This document shows positions 17,647-31,200 of a stretch of DNA of 64,000 nt, one piece after another. The stretch's first letter is position 1. Each line of letters starts with the position of its first letter. The position numbers and the translations under genes are program-made. The stretch comes from Romanomermis culicivorax. Lineage: Eukaryota > Nematoda > Enoplea > Mermithida > Mermithidae. The notes below the pieces were generated by a model, which did not search any database, was not told where the DNA came from, and saw nothing but the letters and a program-made list of their open reading frames with translations. The stretch covers positions 806,001 through 870,000 of the forward strand of contig CAWUHX010000032.1 of the NCBI GenBank assembly GCA_963922205.1, written 5' to 3'.

Positions 17647-18837
17647 CTAAGCGTAAACCTAAGCCCAAGCCTAAGGCAGAAAATTCGCCCCAACAACTAA
17701 AAAAATCAATAAATTTTTTCGACCAATCAAATTGATGACAGATCACGCTCTGCGCAACACCGTTTTTTTTCCTCGAAGATTTTTTCCACATGAGAACCGG
17801 AACCAAAATTTTTTTCCTCATTTGCCAAAAATTTTACACCTTTTTAAAAACGCTTGTAATGTGGCTATGGATGCTTTTTTATGCATTTTAGGAGCATACC
17901 CAGGCATTTTGTTGTATTTGTAGTCAGAAACCTGCAAAAATGAGGAAAAAAATTGAGAAAATTCTGGTTATGTTAGTCAAAATGAGCTCATGAAGAACAT
18001 ATTGGTGTTCTATAGGAGAGGATAAAGCAAGTTAACGATAAATTTCTCATGAATTTATCTGCTATCAACAGTTTTGTGATTCCGATTAGAATCACTGTTT
18101 TTTTCCCCCGGGCCTTTTCCCCAAATGGAGAAAGGGATCAAAATTTTTTTCCCCATTTTCCTGAAGTCGTTTTTTTCGCTTAAAAATGCTCACAGGTGCT
18201 TTATTTACGTGTTTTTGAGCTTTTTCAAGCCTTCTGGTGTTTTCAGACCCGTTAATTCATTAAAATTCCGGAAAAAATTGAAATTTTCGAGTTCAAAGTT
18301 TAATCTACGAGCATTGAAACAAACTTTCAAGCAAACTATCCAAAAGCATTATGACTTTGAATTACATGAGAAATCGATGGTTAAGTCCTCTATGATGACA
18401 AGTAAGAACCCAAAAGGGATGTTAATCTTTCCGGCGCGAAGCGCCGGAAAAATTTTTTGGATATTGATATTCTGCGGCGCTGGAAAATCAATTTTCCGAA
18501 CGTTTATTTCAAGAATTAGATTTGAATTTTGTGTTCAAAAGTCGTAATTTCTAGAATTTTACTTGAAAAATTTTAAAACCAGTATAATTTACTTGTAAAC
18601 TCTCATACTTGGTCGAAAATATATGAGTAAGCAGAGTATAAATTTCCGAAAGATATTTCCATGAAGCATTTGAATTGATTTTACGTTAGAAAAGAAATAA
18701 TTGCATCAAAAAGCTTAGAGACTTGACGTATTGATCTTTCTCAAACGGAAAAAATGCGAATCTTCATTAAATATCGTGATAAAATATTGAGGATTACCAA
18801 TGAAAACATGAAATAATACGTTCAAGATGATGAAAAC

Positions 18838-19576
18838 TAAAAAAACATGGCAACTCGAAATTTCGGCTGAAAAAAGTTCTATTCTCTATATGGGCCATGC
18901 AAATCCAAAGGTCCCCTACAATTTAGGATTGTCTGAAATTCCAGGTGAAAACCCATACGTCAGAGACTTGGGCGTACTCATATCCCAAAACTTGAGTTTT
19001 AGAGATCACATAGCATCAATTACCAAGAAAGCCTTTAGCTTAAGTTCTTTGATAATTAGAACCTTTACTTCCCATGATACTTCTAACTTTGTACGCGCGT
19101 TTACTATTTATGTTAGACCCCTGCTAGAATATTGTTCAACTGTTTGGAACCCTTACTATGCCTCTGACATAAATCTCATTGAAAAAGTTCAGAGAAGATT
19201 CACAAAGAGAATATGTGGTTTTGGGTCTATCCTTTCATATGATGAGCGTTTAACTAAGCTATGCCTTGATAGCTTAGAAATACGCCGACTACGTGCCGCC
19301 TTATGCATGATGTTTCAAATTATTAAAGGCCAATCCTGTCTGCAAAAATCGGACTTCTTTATTAGCAGTAATTTCGAGTCCACCCGTCGTAAAAATGACT
19401 ACAAACTCAAAACAGGTAAAGCTAAAACAAATATTAGATTATATGATTTTTCCAACAGGTACATTAATATTTGGAATGAACTTTCAGCTGAAGTTCTTAG
19501 TTCTTCCAATTTACACACATTCAAAACGAAAATCTCTAAGATTGATTTTTCTGATTATCTCGGGGGAGCGCGTTAG
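18838..19576 (+). pseudogene. Jockey/CR1-type LINE, C-terminal reverse transcriptase fragment
   Basis: The reading is open to the stop at 19574-19576 and has the post-polymerase signature of Jockey-superfamily reverse transcriptases: DLGVLISQNLSFRDHI, YVRPLLEYCSTVWNP, VQRRFTKRI and LDSLEIRRLRAALCM. The catalytic YxDD palm motif is absent, so this is a 5'-truncated copy, as usual for LINEs. The flanking hAT-like repeat resumes right after the ATTC tail, so the LINE landed inside it. Confidence 0.85.
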
Positions 19577-19825
19577 CCTGTTACAAATATGTAACCTGCG
19601 CTTCCTATTACCGTCATTAACTTGTTTACTGTAGCACATATTTTCGCTGCGATATTGTATTTGTCATTTTGAAGTAGCCGTGGATTGAGTTTTCGAAACT
19701 TTTCTTCGTTTTCTTATTTCATTTTAATCGTTTGTTCTCGCGTTTTAACCTTTTTTTTCTTATCTTGTGTTATATTTCGCCTGACAGGTAATAAATCTTC
19801 TTCATTCATTCATTCATTCATTCAT
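19577..19825 (+). repeat. LINE 3' untranslated region with ATTC tail
   Basis: The fragment's 3' UTR ends in about six ATTC units (19799-19825), a tail type common in CR1/Jockey-clade elements. After it the interrupted repeat continues (ATTAAAGATTATATG). Confidence 0.75.
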
Positions 19826-20763
19826 ATTAAAGATTATATGATAAATGAAGGTAGACATGCTAAAGGCCGCGCCTGGGCTAAGTAATGCATAATAATGATT
19901 ATTAAAGTTATAATCGGCGCAGAGCGCCGGAAAATTTTGAGATTATGACCTTCTAAAATGCACCAAAATGCATCTTTTCTGTATCCGATCCCCAAAATTT
20001 TTTTCCCTTTTCCGAATTTTTTTCCCCAAAAAAGCACGATTTGGGGAAAAAAACAGTGATTAGAATCATCTAATTTTATTTAGTTCTTGATCCGGCGCGG
20101 AGCGCCGGAAAAATTTTTGATTTTCACTTTCTAAAACGCTGGAAAACGAACCTTCATAACGTTGGGAAATAAATTAAAATCAGACTGACGAAGTGTAATT
20201 TGCTTCCCATTCCGACGCGAAGCGCCGGAAAAATTTTCGGGTTTTTGTATTCTAAAACGCTGAAAAATAAATCTCTCCAACAGATAATTCGTGAACAAAT
20301 GTTTTAAAATCGCGTTCCAGAGTAATGTCTCCAATTTCCACCTTCAATAAATGCAAAAGTTCAGATTGCAAACGTTTAAAAAATTCCAATCATCGAGAAA
20401 AAAAATTTAGAGACTTGATGAAAAATCTCTATTTTCGGCGACATAATTGACTGTAAACGATTAGAAAATGAAACGAGCTAACTTGATTGATAGAAACTGT
20501 TGAGCATTAATTAGTAAGTCGAAGTAGATATACTAACGGCCGCGCCTGATAGAATATAGTTATAATTATATCCATGACCGGCGCGAAGCGCCGGAAAATT
20601 TTGACATTTTGACCTTTTAAAGTCCACCAAAAGCATCTTTTCGGTTTAGAGTTCCCCAAAATTTTTTCCACAATGAGAACCATACTCAAAATTTTTTTCC
20701 TCATTTTGAAATTTTTTCCCTCAAAAGAACCCATTTGAGGAAAAAAAAAACGGTGCTGCGCAA

Positions 20764-23597
20764 TGCTTTCTCAAAAAAACAGAAAATGCTCCCCGCGCCA
20801 AAATACAGTATCTATTGCAACTTTGCGACCTGCTCGTGACGATAAAAACATGCGTATCGTTATAAATCTGGCAATTCAAGAAAGGATTCAGACTGCTTCC
20901 ATATTTTGTTACGATAAACATGTCTGCTCGGCGAATGAATCTAGTGACGAATGACAAATCTGCTCTTGACGACATTTTAGCGCTCAATTGAAGAAGCACT
21001 GTTGGCTCGGACCAATCCTGAAGGATTTTGGAGTTTGTTATTAGGTTGGGGTAAATTTGGAAGAACTCTTACCCTGAAGAACTCAGTCGTATAGGGAGCT
21101 GTCGACGACACCCTCAACTATTGTGGAAAAACAGATACATTTTTATAGCCAAAATCGACCTGAAAGTGCACATTCTTTTAAACCTCCACAATTTTGGGAA
21201 AATTTTGAATGATTGATGTTATTTTCATTCATATTGATATTTTTATGTACCTCTTAACATGCTGTATCTAAATAACACAATATTTTTCACGGCAGGCACT
21301 TTTTTAGGTCAACTGACCGAAGTTACCCAACATGGGGACCGCCTGGAGTAGATTTCCGAAAACTTTTTTGCTGTTCATGATATTCATCATCTTCAGCTGA
21401 AATTTTGGGACAGTAAAGGTCTATAGTTATGTTACCTGATATCCAAAATTTGTTTTGTTGCGTTCCATCTGTGATAAGATATAATGATTCTACTAGTCGA
21501 AAAAGTAACTTGAACGCAAATTATAATGGCGACCAAAGTTGACCACCATGGTGGGTAACATTGGTCACAAAGTGAGCTCTTTTCAACGACTTACAGTAGG
21601 CTAAATCTGCATGCTACTCATGAAAGGATGTGTTTAATCGATTTGTCTGACTTTTTTGACATATGAGTGCCATGAAATATATTTACGAATTCCCCTTGTT
21701 TAACAAGTTTTACGTTGGAGAAGTCGGATTGACTCGATTTTCGCCAAAGTTGCCCCACTTTACCTTACACCTTCCGCCAAAGAAATGGCTTCCCCCTAAA
21801 CAACTGGTCGGAGCTCTCAAACATATGGTTTTGATTCGAGGTGTTTTTGCTCTATTATCGTTTTATACAAGCGTGGCTCCTCCTTCAGTAGTAGTGTGTC
21901 GTCGTTCTACATTACATACAGCTATAGCACAATAAAAGCAGTCTGCTACGTTTTTGTGAGGCATATTAATGTGCTATAAGGGAAATAATTGAAAGTTTTC
22001 GGTTTCAAAGCGCTGATTAAGACACCTGTGCATCCTGATAATAACCAAAAATTTATCTATGTTACGACACATTGAGTTGCAAACCGACCTGTACTAAAAA
22101 GGTTTTCCCTTCCGAATTTTCTTCCTGAGTCAGATTTAGGGATTTTTGATCTGCAACAATGAATAATGTTATAGGTTTACGGTGGCCTGCCCACGCAAAT
22201 GTTGTGTGTTGCGTCCAGCTTCGCTTTTCGAGCTTTTTAAAATGAATGCGACTCAAATTTTACGAAAAATCCGATCGCCAGCGAATTAGCTGACTCGCCA
22301 ACGTAAGCATATGAATTTGATTTTTTGAATGCTTATCATCCCATTTCCGTTCAGCGCTTCCAAAAGAAACGCGCCGAGGCGAGTTGGTAAGTTCTATTTG
22401 TTTAATCGGCTAAGTGCATATTCCACCAGCACTTATTAATCATCACGTTGTCTTACTTTCTAAAAGTTAAAGCAAAAATTCAAGATCTTTTTTGTGCATT
22501 TCGAAGTGGAAATAAAGGACCCAGTATGCTTATCTCAATTGGCTATTTGTATCTTATTTTAGAAAAATTTTTTCTGATAATAAAAATTAAAAGTCGCTTA
22601 ATCAGCATCAATTTGCCTTGATTTATTGCGTTCGACTATTAGTACAGCATGAGTTACCATTTTCAGAGAAGCGCAACAACTCGCCGCAACTGGTGTTTTC
22701 GTCCACTGGCTCCGGAAAAATTCGTTTTTACCGAGCCAAACAACATTGAGCTGCCTTCAGACGCGAAAAAAGGTGTCGTTTTAGTTGCCTATCGCCTTGA
22801 AGTTGCTATGTTTACCATTACCGCCCTGCAAGTTTTTAGCCAACTGCTGCGCCTTGTTCCATGGCGGGTCGGAGAGTAGGAACTTATTCGACGGAGTAAG
22901 CTCTCGCTTTCTTTCAAGTACCAGTGGCATCGCTTGATTATTTATAGTTATCAGTTCTTAAATCTTGCTAGGTGTTGTCATCATTTTATTCGCTGCTTTC
23001 GGCGCCTAAAATTCGAAGTACAAATGCGAAAGTAACCCCGTAAAGCTCTGCTTATAATTTCGAATTTATTCGGATTATATCTCTTGCTATTAATTATCGT
23101 GTGTACTAAGGAATTTCCTGGAGCAATATCTATAATTTTTAGTTCTCGACTCCATGTCTTGGATTATTTTCATTTAATCGTTGTATGTTCCTCTGAACAT
23201 AACAGTTAAGAGTTAAGTTAAATTTTACAAGAATTGGAAATAACGGACACTGAACTTAAAAATTAGTTAGTACAAATAAGGTCGCCTTATATAAATATAG
23301 ACTAAATAAATAAGCGATTTTTCCTTGAAACAGCGTACTCGTGTTGATATCATGGAATCCTGGGATATCAATCATTCCTTGAAGTGTTTCAATAATTTGC
23401 ATGCTTTGGATTGCGAAATTTGCAACAAAAACCAGCTAGAATCCATGTATAGCGCGGATTTACAATTTATAATTTGAAATACATCTGACCTGAAAACCTG
23501 ATGGATTTGTTAAATTTATAGATAACTTAAATACCTAATTTATATGTTGAGCAATGAAAGAAAAACTTCAGTTCAAGAAATTTTTCATATGTTAACT
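20764..23597. other. Intergenic tract, no gene supported
   Basis: About 2.8 kb without a convincing exon. A GGGGTAAATTTGG...GCCCCACTTTACC pair (about 21047, 21750) loosely resembles the GTAAAGTGGGG motif of the inverted-repeat element at 63139. Otherwise I see nothing I can name. Confidence 0.5.
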
Positions 23598-23606
23598 AAT
23601 CCCTCG

Positions 23607-24113
23607 GGTATTAGTGTAGTACGTGCACCGGACTTTTTCGACGTTGTTTTTTCCGCAAATTTTTTCGTCTCCGGTGGGTTTCGGACTGCAGACTGTTGCG
23701 TACGAAGCGAGCGCCTAACCGATTGAGCTAAACCATCCAACCTAACTGAGCTACGATTTAATTCTTATACCATGAATAAATAATCATAAAATAAATACAA
23801 CTAAACTAATTTTAGAATAAGTGCAGGATAAATAATTTCTCAGAAAGTATAAATTTACAGTAAAAAATGCAAAATTTGTAATGTGTAAAGTGTTATTTTT
23901 ACTTTTTAAAGCTGTTAATTGCGTAGTTTTCATATCACTTTTTGAGTTTTATGTGAAAAGTGTACTGTAGAACGACATCGGCTTACTGTAGGAAAAAATT
24001 GACATGATTTTTGAACTCCACGGTATCGATTTACCTAGGTTACTGTGTTACATATGCAAATTTCACAATGGTTCACAAAATATAAAGTCCGGTGCACGTA
24101 CTACACTAATACC
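23607..24113. mobile_element. Mutator-type MITE with 30-bp perfect inverted repeats
   Basis: The ends GGTATTAGTGTAGTACGTGC... and its exact inverse match over about 30 bp and are flanked by a perfect 9-bp duplication AATCCCTCG (23598-23606, 24114-24122). A 9-bp duplication is typical of the Mutator superfamily. No transposase is encoded. A tRNA-like sequence lies 66 bp inside the left end. Confidence 0.85.
23673..23738 (-). pseudogene. tRNA-like sequence (pol III A/B-box type)
   Basis: Read on the minus strand, it begins GGATGGTTTAGCTCAATCGG, a good A-box (TAGCTCAATCGG), and ends with a B-box-like AGTCCGAAACCC. The acceptor halves pair at five of seven positions and the length is only 66, so it is a degenerate tRNA or the head of a SINE rather than a working tRNA gene. 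I do not assign an anticodon. Confidence 0.55.
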
Positions 24114-24122
24114 AATCCCTCG

Positions 24123-25224
24123 ATTATTGTCCTGACTTTTCTTATTGCCTCCGTCGTCATCATACGTGCAACAACCACTTTATCCACTATTTTTCATCAA
24201 AATTAGCATGGTCTGCTGTCCAGTATACATTACATTAATTACCATTGCTAAGCCTAAATAATCGGAAATCGGAACGCCGTATGTTGTTTTTTTAATGAAA
24301 TTTTTCCCCGAATTAATTCTTTCTGCTGTAGATACATCCGTGCTAGTGTTGCTTCCCTCAAATACATAATTTTATTGGTTTTCTTTTTAATCACATACTT
24401 CCAAAGCTACTATAACATTCACAAGTATCAGAATTTTTCGTGCATTTCTCTGGAAACGATGCTGTTCCTAGAAACGAAATTCACTGGCTCTTCGAGATCT
24501 GTGGTTTCTAAGCTTCCATCGTTTTCAAAGTCTGGAAAAAGGCAGCCGTATAATCTTGCTTCTCACGTTGATGATCCCTGTAAAACTCAAGGTATTATTG
24601 ATGTTGGTTTAAAAAATATCGCGATTGTGTTCGTTTTCCCATAGAAAGTCCTTAATTGTAATCTATTCATGTCGATTTCCGTAAATTTTTGATCCCTTTT
24701 TAATGGCCTGGCCCAGTTTAATCAAAGAGTTTGCATTTTCGTTAAGCTGCAGCCTAGGGTGCGCGTTAGCCTGCAACTTAAATTTATATGTTTTCACATT
24801 GTTGTTAAGCGACGGCTTAACAGCCTCAATATGCTGTGTGTACGAATTATGCTGATGTAAGAGTTATGAAGCTGCAGCTTAAAAAACCGGGATATTGTCT
24901 CCTGGTTGTGCTCTTCGCGAGCTTTTCGATTTATGTTTCCGTTTTTCCACACCAATTTTCGTCATTTTCTTTTTATTCTGTTTATCTTTCTATTCGAGGA
25001 AATATTGACAAATGTGCTTTGAACAGTTTCGATCAGGCCAGCCTTTAGTTGAGCGTACTTCTTGCTACGACTGAATCATGATTTTGATTTGGTGGCCTTC
25101 ATTCATTGACAATGACGTCGGGCAACAGAGAATTTATTTTCATATTCACCCTATTTTGGTGTCCACTGATTGATTGACATTTACACAGTAAAACAGCGTC
25201 GAATAATTGTTTGTCTTTTTGCAG
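24123..25224. other. Upstream flank of the P3H gene
   Basis: No exon is supported until the acceptor TTTTTGCAG at 25216-25224, which implies a 5' untranslated exon somewhere upstream. I could not locate it or a core promoter. Confidence 0.45.
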
Positions 25225-25226
25225 AC

Positions 25227-28200
25227 ATGCTACTTTACTGCCTGCTGATTGCATGTTGGATTCCCCTTTTGGAAAGTTCATTGGAACAGCCAGATATAAC
25301 ATATCCAGCTTTATATCAATGGGGAAAAGAAGCTTACACAAACGAACGCTGGTACGAATGCGTGGCTTTCATGAAAAGATCTTTGGAAGATTACGAATAT
25401 TACAATAACGTATTTTTAAATTGCCACAAAAAGTGTAAACGTTTGGTACACGCTGATCCTTTTATCTTGAATGATCGAGAAATTGAAGAGAAATCAATAT
25501 CAGAGCTTCGACTATTCGAAAAATTGATCAAAAAGTCGTTATGCTTGAGCAGATGTCTTGACGAACGCTTAGGCGAAAGACCTACGCATGATCCCTCTAA
25601 ATTGGCCACGGTTGACAGTGAATTTCGCAGATTCATGCCCTACAGTTATATGCAAATTTGCTATTGGAAAGTATATTTTTGAACTTTTTTCTTTCGTGCA
25701 AGATGTACAGGAAAAGCTAGTTAATTTTAAAGTAAAAATGTTAGAGCTTTCTGTCACTCCATAATAGAATGATAATTGGATTGTTTTATCTGGTGGCGTG
25801 AAATCGCACTGCTTTTGCTGACAGAATTCGTCTTGTAAAATTTGTAGCAGATCATAAATTAGTGTAGTGAAGGGGAAGTGGTATCTATTAACTCCTGCCT
25901 TCAAAGTTTATAATGGATTTTGTCTGATCCGTCATCCGAAAATATCGGGTAATTCCACATGTCGTAATGAAGGCATAACTATAGAATCAGGGACTGGTAC
26001 TTTCTGCAGCAATGGTTAAGAATATAAGCGGTTAGTAAAGGGGCGTGGTGGTTCTGCTTCTATTTTTAGCACTTTTCTTTGTGTACTTCACTGTTAAACG
26101 CGACGACGACGATATTTCTATCATGTCTCAGATTCATACAGCAAAGCGCCGCGTTTAGAAAGCAGTTGAAGGACCGAGGAATGTATTGCTTATGCCTCTT
26201 AAGACAGATAATTATGTTAATAACCTCAAACAAGAGTGCGTCCAGTTTCCTAGCGCCTAATTAGCATAATCAATCTGAAAATTTTTCTACTAATTTCATA
26301 CTAATTTGCCGCATTTTGTTCATGGGCGAGTTTTGCAATTTTTTACCGATGGAATGAGAATTTTTTGCGTTTAAACTGTACAACAAATGGAAAAGTCGAA
26401 AAGATTGGGTACAATACCCACGTTTTGTGTACCGTATCGCCAATTAAGAGATTAAGAACCAGACTGGCCGATATTTAACCACGCCCCCTTTACTAACCGC
26501 CTATATACTTAACCGTTGCTGTAGAAAGTACGATTTTATACGTTGTATACAATCGTACTTTCTACCATACACGATTGCATAGTTATGCCCATAATGAATT
26601 TATGTATTCTTGGATTCGGTCACTGTATAATTCTGTTGATTGCCAAGTTGATATATTTGAAAATTATTCAGCTTTTTTACGACTTCTTAAGCTTGGGGAA
26701 TTGGAGCAAGCCGTAAAAGCAGCCTACACTTACGTCATCAAAAATCCAAATGATTCGATGATGGTCAGTAATTTGAATTTCTATCAAAATCAGCCAGGAT
26801 TTTCGACTCAAATGCTGAAAAATTTACAGGAATCGGAGCACGAAGTAATTTTATTAACTGATTTATCGTACTGTGATGTTAAAACGGAGAGTTCATTTTT
26901 ACAGGCATTTTATTTGAAAGGTCAAGATTACTATGACGACGAAGATTACGGAAATGCTATAATAAATTTCGAATGGTCTCTGGATAGTTATTTGAAATCG
27001 TTCGAAAACTGTATCGCTTTATGCGTCAAAATTAGACCCAACAAATGGAATGACAATTACGCTGCTGATATTTATTCCGCATTTACAGGTATTTATCTAT
27101 AGTTATAAAATGAACATGTCTTGATTATTCATTCCGAATATTCTTCAGTGTTGCTATGAATCCAAGTTTATGCTCCAAACGTACAGCAGAAGTTTAGTTT
27201 CGAATGATTATCAGTTGTTGAACTTTTACTGTTCTAAACTTGAAGCAAAAATATTTAAGTACCTTAGCGTCCATCTCACTTCGACGCCCGTGCCTGTCTC
27301 AGTTTGGCGCCCATTGTATAGAAACGATTGTGACGCATCTTGGCGCCTGTCTCACCTGGTGCCCAGGCTGTATCTTTGTCGCCATCTTATTTTGGCGCCA
27401 GTCTCAACTTGGAGCCCAGGCGTTGGTGGAGAACTAAATACATAGATAAATTTCGAAGTTTCATACATGCCGAAATAATTTAATTCTAAAAAAAATAATA
27501 CTACTTGTAGAAGGAAAACAGTGATTAGAAAAGAAAACTAATGTAGCCACACTAAGGCCCGTATGCCAGAAGGTGGACTAGCCTACTCCATCGAGTAAAC
27601 GGTGGATTATTTCCGGGATTATCTCCAGTTGGCATTCCAGAAGGAGGAGTAAAGAGAAGAGAAGAGTAGATTAAATCGGTATGCCAGAAAGCGGAGTAGG
27701 CTAATTCATGGATCAAACGGCGGAGTAATCAGTGGATTATCTTTTTTCGGTATGCCAGAAAGAAGAGTAAAGCAAACAGCGGAGTAAAAAAACGTTTTTT
27801 CTTGTCTTTTTCTAGACCTGCATCGGGCAGGTATATTCAGTGGAGTAAGACTGATTTATAGTAAATAACTATGGAAGTTGTTGATTTCATCGAGTTTTTG
27901 GGAAATTTGGATGAAGAAAACGAGCTTGCGAACATTCCACGAGTTCTTTTTCGAAGATCAGATCCATTCGAAATGCATAGTGATTTTGACTTTCAACTGC
28001 GATATCGATCTAATAAGGCAACAGTGCGTGAATTGATAAAAATTTTGCATGAAAATTCAACAAATTCAAATTCAACAATTCAAAATTCTGAATTTTCTCA
28101 GAAGTCTTTCTCGATGCTGACCCATACCGATTTTTTTGTCCTATTAACTGAACTGTCCGTCTTTTTATTTTTGATAACATTCTTTCGCCTTTTGACATAT

Positions 28201-31200
28201 TTGATTAGAAAATTAATTTGAAGCTGCGAAAAATTATCACCTCGTTTTTTGTTGCTCATTTCACAAAGCTCAAATTATGTAGATTAGCAAAAAGCAATGC
28301 AATGAATGCAGAAAAAACCGATAAAGTTGACAAAGGGTGGCCTTGCAGAGAAAAGTAATAAAATCTATAAACCCACGATGAACAGCAAGAATCCATTGTG
28401 AAAAATGTGACGATTTTTTTCTTGTCTTTTTGCCATTACTCCACTGTCTAATCTATGGATTACGAACTCCGCCACTACTCCACTTTTTGGAATGCCGAAA
28501 AAAAATCCGTGGAGTAGTCTAATCCAGGGAGTAGCTAGTCGGTGGATTAGCTTACTCCATGAAGTGGCTACTCCTCGGATTCGCCTACTCCGTGGATTAT
28601 TCTACTCCACCTTCTGGCATACGGGCCTAAGTGTCCAAAGAACCTCTGAAAAATTATTCGTTACAGTAGACATCACAAATTTATGGGTGAACTTTTTCTA
28701 TGATAGATAGACCTAGCATTAAGTTTCCAATTCTCTGATTACTCTCACGTGGTTGTTGATATTTGTTGGATACAATTCTTGTAAACAATGGGCGCCAAGA
28801 TATGACAAGAGCTTTACTTCGGCGCCAATGTAAGGCTGCACCCGAAACATCTTTTCTTGAATATCTCGCTTTGGCGGCACTGTCTTAGCTTGGTCCCCAT
28901 AGTTTTAATTAGAGGATGAAGAAATAAAAAAGAAAATACAAATAAATAAATATACGAACAACAAAATAACACAAGAGCTTATAATGAACTAAATTGCGTG
29001 TGGAAAGCTTCTTTCTTCAATTTTAAGGATTTACTCGATAATTCAGTTTGTCTTTATTTTTTGTTTCTTTGTTTATGTTTTCCTCTATTTGACGGCAGTT
29101 AAAGGTTCAGGTCATTTACTTTGCCGGCGATCTTTGAGTTCACTCTGTCATTCATTAGATTCAGCCTAACTTCGTGAATTGCAGACACACTTACGTGATA
29201 TTCAGTGCTGAGCAATGGCAGGCCCGTGCTGTTCGAAAACTACAAATTTTTGATTGGTTGCCTGTTTTAAGCTCGAAATCGATATGATTTTTTTGGTCAT
29301 CTAGTCGGTTGACGGCACGCTAGTTGACTGAAAACGTCAGCACATTGCCCACTAAATCATTAGGCTACAGAAAATTTTGTTTCTGTGTGTTGAAGTGAAC
29401 TAGAATTTATTTAAGCAAGATTTGTCGGTTTTCTATTCAGATTTTAAATCTCGGCCCCTTTCAAAAACAGATTATCTTGAATAATATTTTTCAACATATT
29501 CAAAATACTATTTCCCAGCTATATTCTCCAGTATGTTTATCGGATCGGATTAGAGCCAAAACCTATCAATAACAAAGTGATATTAATCAGAAGATCAGTG
29601 ATTTCATGGTAGAATCTACCCATCACAAAATACTAAAGTTCATCTATAAGTCTGTTCTGTTTACTGTAATATGTACTGGGGAGGGGGAAGTGCTATTAGG
29701 AACCCCCACCCAGAAATTGTCGACCACATGGCTAGCCATTGGGCGACCCTCCCCCAAAGATTTTCCAATCCTATGGCTTACGGTAGTCATAGAGACCCTC
29801 ATACTTTTGGTTGGAAAAATGAAAAATGCCAACTTTTTGATGAAAAATGACCAATTTTGAATAAAAAATGGTCAAAAAGGTCAACTTCCTTGGTGCTTCG
29901 CGCCATGAATACATTTTGTACGGTTTTTTAGACAAAGATTAATATTTTTGAATCGTTTTTCGGACTTTTTGCGAAGAGTCGAATTTTTATTCCTCGGAGA
30001 CCCCTCCCCCTAAAATTTTGGCGAATCACTGACCGCCGGCCCAAAAAAGTCGCCCGACCCCCGCCCTCCAGACGCCACGGCCCCGTTACATATATGTTCA
30101 AGATGTGTATTCTTCACAGACGCCAAGTTACGTCTCGATCGTGATTTATTAGGAAATAATGTTGAGAATCAAGCAGCACCTATCAGAAAGAAAGAAATCC
30201 ATCATCGCCCTAATTTTCGTTTTTGTTACGTTCAGTATGCATAATTCAATTTTCAGGTCATCTACGTAACACTTTACTTTGTCGCATGGAATGCATCAAG
30301 CAGTTGAACACTATCCGAAGTGTCACTTTGCATGATTTTATACCAATAATTTTCAATTATCTGCAATTCGCCTATTATAAAAGTGAATTTTCATGTGTCA
30401 TTTTCGTGCCAATCAATGATTATCAGTAAATCTTTTAAGCCCATAAATTGAAGAAAGCGTGCGAAAGCGTGTCTACGTATTTGCTGTTTTCGCCAAACGA
30501 CCAGACTATGTTGGACAACAGAAAATTTTATCAAAATCAGGCTCAAGTCACAGGAGACTTATTCGTGCCGAGAGATGTAAGACATTTTCAAGTCGGTCGG
30601 AATAATTAAAAATGTGCTATTTTTTCTTCAGAATTTTCGTGCTTACGTAGAACGATACGTTTTGAACATGAAGTTGTTGAATTTTCTGGATACCCGATTC
30701 AGGCATGATTCAATGGACCAAGAAGTGAATTTGCGTTAGGTTCCAAACTGTATACACCTACCAGGCATCATACATTTACCAGAAAATATAATTTTACTAT
30801 AAGAGTATTCATCATTTCTTGATGAAAATATCGTTTTCGGCGATATTTTCATTTAAATTTAATATTTTAATAGGTACTCTAGTATATTCGTAATGTCTCA
30901 CTAAATGAAGGACTGATGTATAATTTTCAGTTTAGTGCAGAACATCCGGATGATTTTACTGAAATGGATATGATTATTGATGCCGATTCCCTTAAATTAT
31001 GGGAAATTGTTGACACTTTGGATGTTACACCTGCTGATAAGAGGAATATGAAAGAAAAAATTAGGGAAGACGAGAAGATGGTATCCGATACCAAACCGAA
31101 ATATGACTACGAAGGGACGACGGCCTTGAGCGAAGTAAGGAAACATAATTTTGAAATTTTCGGTATTGTTTAGTAATGTTCTTTATTTTAATTTTTGCTT

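Larger units (their letters stand above)
18093..20058. mobile_element. Non-autonomous hAT-like element nested in the previous one
   Basis: Ends CACTGTTTTTTTCCCC and GGGGAAAAAAACAGTG are flanked by ATTAGAAT (18085-18092, 20059-20066), an exact 8-bp duplication. Its interior is inverted relative to the repeats at 34323 and 40017 (shared CCGGCGC/GCGCCGG hairpin and AATGCACCAAAATGCATCTT). It is interrupted by a LINE fragment at about 18838-19825. Confidence 0.8.
17758..20755. mobile_element. Non-autonomous hAT-like element (outer of a nest)
   Basis: Terminal inverted repeats CACCGTTTTTTTTCCTC and GAGG...AAACGGTG are flanked by the exact 8-bp duplication CTGCGCAA (17750-17757, 20756-20763). No transposase is present. 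It contains another element of the same style (18093-20058) and CCGGCGC/GCGCCGG palindromes at about 20093, 20215 and 20579. Confidence 0.8.

Noticed and set aside
17284-17821. Glycine/proline-rich ORFs across the G tracts, and the same at 61682-62569
   Set aside because: Products of long G or C homopolymers that read open in several frames.
23673-23738. Functional tRNA gene
   Set aside because: Two mismatches in the acceptor stem, poor anticodon and T arms and short length; kept only as a tRNA-like sequence.
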